From an uncultured Clostridia bacterium (GTDB taxonomy: Bacteria; Bacillota; Clostridia; Lachnospirales; Lachnospiraceae), in contig CAMOHF010000007.1 of assembly GCA_946614685.1 (NCBI GenBank), forward strand, positions 1-12,266: a DNA stretch of 12,266 nucleotides, in the 5' to 3' direction. The stretch's first letter is position 1. Every line of letters starts with the position of its first letter. The notes beneath the pieces were generated by a model that saw nothing but the letters and a program-made list of their open reading frames with translations, made no database searches and had not been told where the DNA came from. Shown here one piece after another: positions 6,744 to 12,266 of the stretch. Made by a program: the position numbers and the translations under genes.

Positions 6744-6753
6744 GTGCTAAAAT
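6725..6753 (+). promoter_or_regulatory. Candidate rpsB-tsf promoter (extended -10) overlapping the terminator
   Basis: An extended -10, TGC-TAAAAT, has the TG at 6745-6746 and the hexamer at 6748-6753. A weak -35, TTGTAT (6725-6730), lies exactly 17 nt upstream, within the terminator loop. Three of six -35 bases match consensus, but the TG extension can compensate. Transcription would start near 6759-6761, just at the first leader hairpin. The start site is predicted and not measured. No better promoter is seen between the terminator and rpsB. Confidence 0.6.
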
Positions 6754-6871
6754 ATCATTCGCTGTGGTCTCACAGCAGAAACTATACATGTGGGCTGATG
6801 GATATGCGGTGCCGCGCGCTCTCGCGGTTTGTATCCGGTTCCGACAGGAAGAAGCCCCCAGAAGCATAACC
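6754..6871 (+). promoter_or_regulatory. Structured 5' leader of rpsB, candidate S2 autoregulatory RNA
   Basis: Hairpin 1 is GCTGTG (6761-6766) with CACAGC (6771-6776), loop GTCT, placed right at the predicted transcript start. Hairpin 2 has an outer stem GGATAT (6800-6805) with GTATCC (6831-6836) and an inner stem CCGCG (6812-6816) with CGCGG (6823-6827). It may be enclosed by GGGCT (6792-6796) with AGCCC (6853-6857). Ribosomal protein operons are often controlled by such leaders, and S2 leaders are known in other phyla. A regulatory function here is inferred. The Shine-Dalgarno sequence AGGAGG follows at 6872-6877. Confidence 0.5.
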
Positions 6872-6883
6872 AGGAGGTAAGTT

Positions 6884-7630
6884 ATGAGCGTAATTTCAAT
6901 GAAACAGTTACTTGAAGCAGGTGTTCATTTCGGACATCAGACCAGAAGATGGAACCCTAAGATGGCTCCGTACATCTACACAGAGCGTAACGGCATCTAC
7001 ATCATCGATCTTCAGAAGTCTGTAGGAATGGTTGATGACGCTTACAAGGCGATCATGGACTGTGTAGCAAACGGCGGTAAGATTCTCTTCGTAGGTACCA
7101 AGAAGCAGGCACAGGATTCCATTCGTACAGAGGCTGAGCGTTGCGGTATGTTCTATGTAAACGAGAGATGGCTCGGCGGTATGCTGACCAACTTCACCAC
7201 CATCCGTACACGTATCGAGAAGCTTCGCAAGTATGAGGCTATGGAAGCTGACGGTACATTTGATGTACTTCCCAAGAAGGAAGTTATCGAGATCCGCAAG
7301 GAGATGGACAAGCTTCAGAAGAATTTGGGCGGAATCAAGGATATGAAGAAGATTCCCGATATGATCTTTATCGTAGATCCCCGCAAGGAGAGAAACTGCG
7401 TAATGGAAGCTCACAAGCTCGGTATTCCCCTTGTAGGTATCGCTGATACCAACTGTGATCCCGAAGAACTCGATTATGTAATCCCCGGAAACGATGATGC
7501 GATCCGTGCGGTTAAGCTTATCGTAAGCAAGATGGCTGACGCTGTTATCGAGGCAAATCAGGGACAGGACGCAGGAACAGAGGAAGAGGCTGAGTCTGCT
7601 GCAGCAGATGCAGAAGAGACAGAGGCTTAA
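6884..7630 (+). CDS. rpsB: 30S ribosomal protein S2
   Basis: S2 is a late-assembling protein of the small ribosomal subunit, on the solvent side between head and body. The 248-residue protein starts with the family signature [20 protein letters not shown] and has [21 protein letters not shown] (23-43), [12 protein letters not shown] (69-80), [10 protein letters not shown] (95-104), and the C-terminal [20 protein letters not shown] with the NDDAIRA motif. An acidic Glu/Ala tail (about 226-248) ends it, a common variable region in S2. AGGAGG (6872-6877) lies 6 nt upstream of the ATG. Codon use looks more restricted than in the motility genes, as expected for a highly expressed gene. It forms an operon with tsf, 20 bp downstream. 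Confidence 0.99.
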   Translation: MSVISMKQLLEAGVHFGHQTRRWNPKMAPYIYTERNGIYIIDLQKSVGMVDDAYKAIMDCVANGGKILFVGTKKQAQDSIRTEAERCGMFYVNERWLGGMLTNFTTIRTRIEKLRKYEAMEADGTFDVLPKKEVIEIRKEMDKLQKNLGGIKDMKKIPDMIFIVDPRKERNCVMEAHKLGIPLVGIADTNCDPEELDYVIPGNDDAIRAVKLIVSKMADAVIEANQGQDAGTEEEAESAAADAEETEA

Positions 7631-7650
7631 TTGATAGGAGGATTTTAGGC

Positions 7651-8748
7651 ATGGCTATTACAGCTGCTGACGTTAAGAAGTTAAGAGAGATGTCCGGCGC
7701 AGGTATGATGGACTGCAAAAAGGCCCTTACCGAGACGGACGGAGATTTTGATAAAGCGATCGAGTTCCTTAAGAAGAAGGGACTTGCAACCGCAGAGAAG
7801 AAGGCAAGCAGAATCGCTGCAGAGGGTATCGTGGTTGCTGCAGTTTCCGATGATGCCAAGACCGCAACTATCATCGAGGTAAATTCCGAGACAGATTTCG
7901 TTGCAAAGAATGATGTATTCCAGACCTACGTAAAGGGTCTTGCCGATCAGATCAACGGCGGCGATTATGCAGATATGGATGCATTCCTTGCCGCAAAGAG
8001 CGCAATCGATCCTTCCGTAACCGTAGATGAGCATCACAAGGCTATGGTTGCAAAGATCGGCGAGAAGCTTACCATTCGTCGTTTCGAGAAGGTGAATGCT
8101 TCCGGTTCCGTTGTTTCTTACATCCATGCAGGCGGTAAGATCGGCGTACTTGTTGAGTCCAATTCCGACAAGAACACCGACGATATCAAAGAGGCAATGA
8201 AGAACATTGCAATGCAGATCGCAGCTATGAATCCTCAGTACGTTTCCAGAGACGAGATTTCTGCAGACGAGCTTGCGAACATCAGAGAGGTTACCGTAGA
8301 CAGCTCCTTAAATGATCCCGCTTCCCTTCCGAAGCCGATTCTTCAGAAGCTGATCGACAAGGCTTGTTCCGAGAAACTTTGGAGCGATGAGGATATCGCA
8401 ATCTACGAAGAGAAGAAGAGCAATATGAACTTCCTCTTCAACTTCCTTTCCAAGGAAGCTGCTGCTACACTTGCACAGGAGGCAATCGCTGCCAAGGATT
8501 CCTACGCAAGTGATAAGATCTTCTCCGGCCTTGTAGAGGGTCGTGTGAGCAAGAAACTCAAGGAGATCTGCCTTATGGATCAGGCTTACGTTAAGGCTGA
8601 GGACAGCAAGCAGACAGTTGCTGCTTACTTAAAGACTGTAGATCCCGAGTTCAAGATTACCAAGTTTGTTCGTTATGAGACAGGCGAGGGCCTTGAGAAG
8701 AAGAACGAGGATTTCGCAGCAGAGGTTGCTGCTCAGATGAACGCTTAA
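7651..8748 (+). CDS. tsf: Elongation factor Ts, with internal insertion
   Basis: EF-Ts regenerates EF-Tu-GTP by nucleotide exchange. The protein has the N-terminal UBA-like domain (1-55, ITAADVKKLREMSGAGMMDC), the TDFVAKN motif that contacts EF-Tu (81-87), the core domain up to about residue 200 (QYVSRDE), and the C-terminal LVEGRVSKKLKEICLMDQ (294-311) and KFVRYETGEGLEKKNEDFAA (338-357). At 365 residues it is far longer than E. coli (about 283) or B. subtilis (about 293) EF-Ts. The stretch from ISADE to VEGRV is about 97 residues against about 35 in E. coli, so roughly 60 extra residues (about 215-285) sit in the coiled-coil/dimerisation part. The frame is open throughout and the flanking motifs are intact, so it should be functional. 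The RBS AGGAGG (7636-7641) is 9 nt upstream. Confidence 0.98.
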   Translation: MAITAADVKKLREMSGAGMMDCKKALTETDGDFDKAIEFLKKKGLATAEKKASRIAAEGIVVAAVSDDAKTATIIEVNSETDFVAKNDVFQTYVKGLADQINGGDYADMDAFLAAKSAIDPSVTVDEHHKAMVAKIGEKLTIRRFEKVNASGSVVSYIHAGGKIGVLVESNSDKNTDDIKEAMKNIAMQIAAMNPQYVSRDEISADELANIREVTVDSSLNDPASLPKPILQKLIDKACSEKLWSDEDIAIYEEKKSNMNFLFNFLSKEAAATLAQEAIAAKDSYASDKIFSGLVEGRVSKKLKEICLMDQAYVKAEDSKQTVAAYLKTVDPEFKITKFVRYETGEGLEKKNEDFAAEVAAQMNA

Positions 8749-8769
8749 TTCGTTCGGTTAATATGAGAG

Positions 8770-8802
8770 GGGAGTAATGCCTGGGCATTACTCCCTTTTT
8801 TT
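8770..8802 (+). terminator. Intrinsic terminator after tsf
   Basis: GGGAGTAATGC (8770-8780) pairs perfectly with GCATTACTCCC (8785-8795) around a 4-nt loop CTGG, and seven T residues (8796-8802) follow. This is a strong rho-independent terminator 21 bp after the tsf stop. The RBS of the next gene begins at the base after the T run. Confidence 0.96.
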
Positions 8803-8813
8803 AGGAGAGGGAT

Positions 8814-9461
8814 ATGTATCAATTAGCAATTTTTGACATGGACGGAACTATCCTCGACACGCTGGAGGATCTGAAACTCGCCATAAACTATGCGCTTCAT
8901 GTGGAGGGGTTTCCGGAACGAAGCATAGACGAGGTAAGGCGTTTTGTCGGAAACGGTATCGTGAAGCTTGTGGAGCGTGCCGTGCCGGAGCGTGCAAGCG
9001 AGACAGACAAAAGAAATGTACACGAGGCCTTTGATCACTTTTACAAGGTTCACAGCAAGGATCATACAAGGGCGTACGAAGGAATTCCGGAGGTGATCAA
9101 AAACCTTCGTGCTGCCGGCGTACGGACTGCCTGTGTATCCAATAAACCGGATTACGGTGTTCAGGCGCTTGTAAAGGAGTATTTCCCGGGATTATTTGAT
9201 TTCTCTGTCGGCGGACGGGAGGGGATCGCACTAAAGCCGGCTCCGGATTCCGTATATGAGGTGCTGAAGGAACTTTGTATTCCAAAAAGCAGTGCAGTAT
9301 ACATCGGAGATTCGGACGTGGATCTGAAAACGGCAGAGAATGCGGGCCTTGACGCGATTGCCGTACTCTGGGGATTTCGGGACAGGGAGTTCCTTATTTC
9401 ACACGGAGCGAAGGTTTTTGCCGAAAAACCGGAGGATCTGTTTTCGCTGATCGCAGTGTAA
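8814..9461 (+). CDS. HAD-family hydrolase, phosphoglycolate phosphatase-like (Gph)
   Basis: A haloacid dehalogenase superfamily phosphatase of 215 residues. All four motifs are present: motif I FDMDGTILDT with nucleophile Asp8 and acid Asp10; motif II Ser109 in ACVSNKP; motif III Lys141 in ALKPAPDS; and motif IV YIGDSDVDLKTAENAG with Asp166 and Asp170. The helical cap between motifs I and II (about 15-85) and the overall length fit the Gph/PgmB/PpaX subfamily. The substrate cannot be read from sequence; phosphoglycolate, other sugar phosphates and pyrophosphate are all possible. The RBS AGGAGAGGG (8803-8811) is only a few bases before the ATG. The gene is wedged between two terminators, and I see no clear promoter of its own. 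It may be fed by readthrough from rpsB-tsf. Confidence 0.93.
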   Translation: MYQLAIFDMDGTILDTLEDLKLAINYALHVEGFPERSIDEVRRFVGNGIVKLVERAVPERASETDKRNVHEAFDHFYKVHSKDHTRAYEGIPEVIKNLRAAGVRTACVSNKPDYGVQALVKEYFPGLFDFSVGGREGIALKPAPDSVYEVLKELCIPKSSAVYIGDSDVDLKTAENAGLDAIAVLWGFRDREFLISHGAKVFAEKPEDLFSLIAV

Positions 9462-9509
9462 GAAACAACATATAGACACATTATTGTAAACCGATACAAG
9501 ATAGTGTAT

Positions 9510-9552
9510 GAGTCGGAAAATGGCATAAAATCGACATTTTTCGGCTCTTTTT
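9510..9552 (+). terminator. Intrinsic terminator after the HAD gene
   Basis: The 13-bp stem GAGTCGGAAAATG (9510-9522) pairs with CATTTTTCGGCTC (9535-9547), with two G-T wobbles and a 12-nt loop, followed by five T residues (9548-9552). It separates the HAD gene from the surface protein gene. Confidence 0.88.
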
Positions 9553-9555
9553 GGT

Positions 9556-9584
9556 TTGAAAAAGTATTGAATTTATGATATTAT
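9556..9584 (+). promoter_or_regulatory. Strong sigma-A-type promoter of the surface protein gene
   Basis: A -35 TTGAAA (9556-9561) and a -10 TATTAT (9579-9584) are separated by exactly 17 bp, with an extended TG at 9576-9577. Each hexamer matches the housekeeping consensus at 5 of 6 positions (or near it). Transcription is expected to start near 9591, leaving an AT-rich leader of about 60 nt up to the GGGAGGA RBS (9639-9645). Confidence 0.8.
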
Positions 9585-9652
9585 GTTAAAACATAGTGGG
9601 TTAATATGGGATAAACTTGTTATTGAGAATACTACATCGGGAGGAATACATT

Positions 9653-12266
9653 ATGAAAGGAAACAACAAGAAGCGGACGAGAAAACGCATCCTGGCGCTT
9701 GCTATGTGCGCGCTGATGCTTACGACTCTGTTGGAGAACGTAGCATATAATCCTTATGCACGCGCAGAGGAACAAGCAGATACAACCGCAACGGTGGAGG
9801 AACTTGTCTCAACCGAAACTACGGAGGAGGCACAGGACGATGCTGCCTCAGACGATTTAGTAGTTCAAAGCGATGAAGTGACAACGGAAGCATCGAAACT
9901 TCCTTCCGACGATGCAGCTGTTGACGAAGAAGTCGCAGATACAGAAGACACAGAGGCAGAGGAGGCATCTACGGAGCAGCCGGCCGATACCTCATTCGAA
10001 ACAACTGTCGCACCGGGCGCAGATACATCTTCTGCCATGAAACTTTTAAACGGCAATCTTTCCGCAGAGACCAAGAAGGTATCTGCCGATGCCAATGATA
10101 TTCAGGACTTCCTTTCCAAGGTAGATCTTTACGAGAGCGGATCTTCCACACCGATGAGTGTAACATGGGAGGTGGATGCAGATAAGACCTACCGCATGAA
10201 CGTGTTCTTTGAAGAAGATTCTTCCGATGAGAACATGCAGTTCCACATGGATCCGGACAATCATAAATTTACCTATGCGCTGCCCGCAGGTGTCAATGTA
10301 GAGTTACTGCATGAGCTGAACATCAAGATTGAGGACGATAACGGATTACATGTTTTTAATGTGTCCGATTTCACGGCTGTTCCTTCCGGTGATCGAACCG
10401 TCATCTCCGGTACATTTCCCACGGACGATATCATCAAGGGTTCCAATAACGTCAGATTCTATTTTGATTTTGACGCATCGTTCTCAGCCGGCGTGACAAG
10501 CCTTCCCTTCAGTTCCAAGGTGACTTATCCGATCATCGTGGATGATGATTCCAGCGTGAAAGTATCAAAGACTTCTTCCCTTGATCTTGCGAACGGAAAG
10601 ATCAATTATACGGTCGTAATCGACGCTACCAGACTGAACGAGAATGTCGTTTTAAACGATGTGGTCTCCGGTACGGCTCTAACACTGAACAATGATATCA
10701 CGCTGACACCGAGTCCTGCCGGCGCGAGTGTCTCAAAAAGCGGCAACGCATTTACCGTAAATATTCCCAAGATGAATAACGAATCGGTTACCGTCACTTA
10801 CTCTGCGGATCTTGACATGACCAAGATCGCCGGAAGCGGTTCGGTTTCCGAGACCAAGAATACGGCAACCGTAAAGAGTGACGATGATCCCACGGAGGAT
10901 ACGGCCACCACATCCGAGGAAGGACGTATCACCTACGGCGATATCAGCAAGAATGCTTCCGCGGGAGACTTGGTCAAAGTGGGAGATACCACATATCGAA
11001 AGATTAATTACAAGGTTACCTATAACTCGGCCGCACAGATCCCCATCAAGAATACAACGTTGACGGATACGATGGGCGAGTACTCGGCTGACTTAATCTA
11101 TGGTATCGGCGGAGACAACAAGTGCACCATCGAGAAGTATGCCACCGGCTCCGACACACCTGCCTCTACGGTAGAGGAGACCATATCCGATTCAAACGGA
11201 AGCTGGTCCATCAATCTAAACGACGATACGGCCTACAAGTACGTGATCACCTATTCCGCTTATGTGGATGTGACGGACGGATCACCCAAGAATACCAACA
11301 ACATCATAGCAGACAACAAGGGTCATAATCCGGCAAATGTATGGCATACGGCACAGCCGGGCGTGACCACCGATGACTTGAATATAAGTAAGACACATAC
11401 AAATGTAGACCTTTTAAGTGATCCAAAGACGATCACCTGGGAGGTTGTTCTTACCGTGCCAGAGAACGGGCTTCCCGCAGGCACAACCATTGTGGATGAA
11501 GTGCCCAAACAATGGATCAACGAAGCTTCGCAGATTGACGCGCTTGTCGGCAATGTGACATGCTCGGATGCATCTGTTGTTTTCTCCAAGAGCGAAGCGG
11601 CAGATCACTCCAACTTCACGCTCACGTTTGTTAACGGAATCGAAAACAATACCGGTGCCGCAAGAGACATCACATTTACCTACAAGACACTCATCAATGA
11701 AACCACACTTGCAAGTACGGATCTTGCGGACTATTACAAGGACCATACCAACAGAGTTACGGTGACTGCAGGTACCAAGACCAAGAGTGACAGCGATTCC
11801 GCCATCGCCATCCTTCCTTACATCAAGAAGGAGGCTGTGGCTGAGGAAAGCTGGCAGGGAGATCTTAATGACAAGAGAGGACAGGGCTGGCCTGTCTATA
11901 AGTTCCGTGTGATCATAAGCAACCCCAAGACCAAACCTTTTACACTGACGGATACCTTCCCGGGTGTATTTAAGATCGCAAGCGGTGCAGAGTATAAGGC
12001 ACCTTCCATCTATCCCTCTGATAAGGCGGGTAACCAGTTAAATAATCCTTCCGACATCACCGGTTCCGTAAGCGGTGGTTCCATTAGCATACCCGCAGGA
12101 GACTTTGCGAAAAACGGTGCGAACGATTATGACTTTTACACCGTTGTCTACTACCTTGTAGTTAAGGATGCGGCGGCGTTTGCTTCCATGGAATCTGCGG
12201 CATATACAGCCAAGGACAACACGGTCACATACAAAAACTCCGTAACGGGACCGGATTTCGGTACCT
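9653..12266 (+). CDS. Large secreted surface protein/adhesin with isopeptide-type Ig-like domains, 3' end outside window
   Basis: The open frame runs to the window end (871 residues seen, no stop). A basic N-terminus (KKRTRKR) and hydrophobic core (about 13-27) form a signal peptide, with probable cleavage after ARA (residue 38). Residues 39-125 are an acidic Thr/Glu/Asp/Ala-rich low-complexity stretch. Residues about 130-295 form a beta-rich domain with TYRMNVFFEE and KFTYALPAGV, like N-terminal adhesive domains of Gram-positive surface proteins. Four beta domains follow, each with a Lys near the start, an Asp after a TLTD/VDE-type strand and an Asn near the end: K306-D336-N403, K433-D472-N550, K580-D615-N700, K726-D767-N856. 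This is the arrangement of self-formed Lys-Asn isopeptide bonds in CnaA/pilin-like domains. A sortase motif would lie beyond the window. Ligand unknown. RBS GGGAGGA is 7 nt before the ATG. Confidence 0.9.
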   Translation, partial: MKGNNKKRTRKRILALAMCALMLTTLLENVAYNPYARAEEQADTTATVEELVSTETTEEAQDDAASDDLVVQSDEVTTEASKLPSDDAAVDEEVADTEDTEAEEASTEQPADTSFETTVAPGADTSSAMKLLNGNLSAETKKVSADANDIQDFLSKVDLYESGSSTPMSVTWEVDADKTYRMNVFFEEDSSDENMQFHMDPDNHKFTYALPAGVNVELLHELNIKIEDDNGLHVFNVSDFTAVPSGDRTVISGTFPTDDIIKGSNNVRFYFDFDASFSAGVTSLPFSSKVTYPIIVDDDSSVKVSKTSSLDLANGKINYTVVIDATRLNENVVLNDVVSGTALTLNNDITLTPSPAGASVSKSGNAFTVNIPKMNNESVTVTYSADLDMTKIAGSGSVSETKNTATVKSDDDPTEDTATTSEEGRITYGDISKNASAGDLVKVGDTTYRKINYKVTYNSAAQIPIKNTTLTDTMGEYSADLIYGIGGDNKCTIEKYATGSDTPASTVEETISDSNGSWSINLNDDTAYKYVITYSAYVDVTDGSPKNTNNIIADNKGHNPANVWHTAQPGVTTDDLNISKTHTNVDLLSDPKTITWEVVLTVPENGLPAGTTIVDEVPKQWINEASQIDALVGNVTCSDASVVFSKSEAADHSNFTLTFVNGIENNTGAARDITFTYKTLINETTLASTDLADYYKDHTNRVTVTAGTKTKSDSDSAIAILPYIKKEAVAEESWQGDLNDKRGQGWPVYKFRVIISNPKTKPFTLTDTFPGVFKIASGAEYKAPSIYPSDKAGNQLNNPSDITGSVSGGSISIPAGDFAKNGANDYDFYTVVYYLVVKDAAAFASMESAAYTAKDNTVTYKNSVTGPDFGT

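Noticed and set aside
8755..8770. TAATAT at 8759-8764 as a -10 for the HAD gene
   Set aside because: Only 4 of 6 bases match, there is no -35 at 16-18 bp, and any transcript from it would meet the tsf terminator at once.
10878..11328. Short plus-strand frames within the surface protein region (10878-11063, 11122-11328)
   Set aside because: They lie in a different frame from the continuous 871-codon adhesin frame and have Arg/His/Pro-rich translations without RBS.

Overview
The window looks like a piece of a motile, low-to-moderate GC Firmicute chromosome, most likely a clostridial Lachnospiraceae-type bacterium. The reasons are the B. subtilis-like gene order at the end of a fla/che operon (cheA-cheW-cheC-cheD-sigma28 ... 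rpsB-tsf), the presence of CheC and CheD, strong AGGAGG/GGGGG ribosome binding sites, and family members typical of Clostridia. The taxon is inferred from gene content and was not searched.

Region 1 (1-6711) is one uninterrupted plus-strand operon tail. It holds the 3' part of cheA, then cheW, cheC, cheD, a small two-helix membrane protein, the motility sigma factor fliA/sigD, a DUF342/FapA protein, a small Lys-rich protein, a SwrB-like membrane-anchored coiled-coil/helix-turn-helix protein, and a membrane-anchored protein ending in a YceG/MltG LysM-like domain. Gaps are 9-26 bp, or short overlaps (cheC/cheD 8 bp; SwrB-like/next gene 1 bp). A clean intrinsic terminator at 6714-6743 ends it. 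The chemotaxis genes give the adaptor-kinase complex (CheA, CheW) and the CheC/CheD adaptation and phosphatase pair. FliA directs late flagellar transcription. The five less-known proteins co-transcribed around fliA are probably accessory flagellar or motility factors.

Region 2 (about 6725-8802) is the rpsB-tsf translation operon. Its likely promoter is packed into the preceding terminator: the candidate -35 lies in the terminator loop and an extended -10 lies just after the T run. It has a structured leader of about 120 nt that could be an S2 autoregulatory element, and it ends at a strong terminator. EF-Ts carries an internal insertion of about 60 residues.

Region 3 (8803-9552) is a single HAD-family phosphatase gene (Gph-like) placed directly against the tsf terminator and followed by its own terminator. 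The usual pyrH-frr genes do not follow tsf.

Region 4 (9556-12266) starts with a near-consensus promoter and a good RBS, driving a large secreted surface protein that runs off the window end. It has a signal peptide, an acidic Thr/Glu/Ala-rich stretch, an adhesin-like beta domain, and four successive domains each with a Lys...Asp...Asn pattern suggesting intramolecular isopeptide bonds.

I saw no tRNA or rRNA genes, CRISPR arrays, insertion sequences or transposon ends. The most interesting material is the uncharacterised tail of the che/fla operon, the rpsB leader, the EF-Ts insertion and the adhesin.
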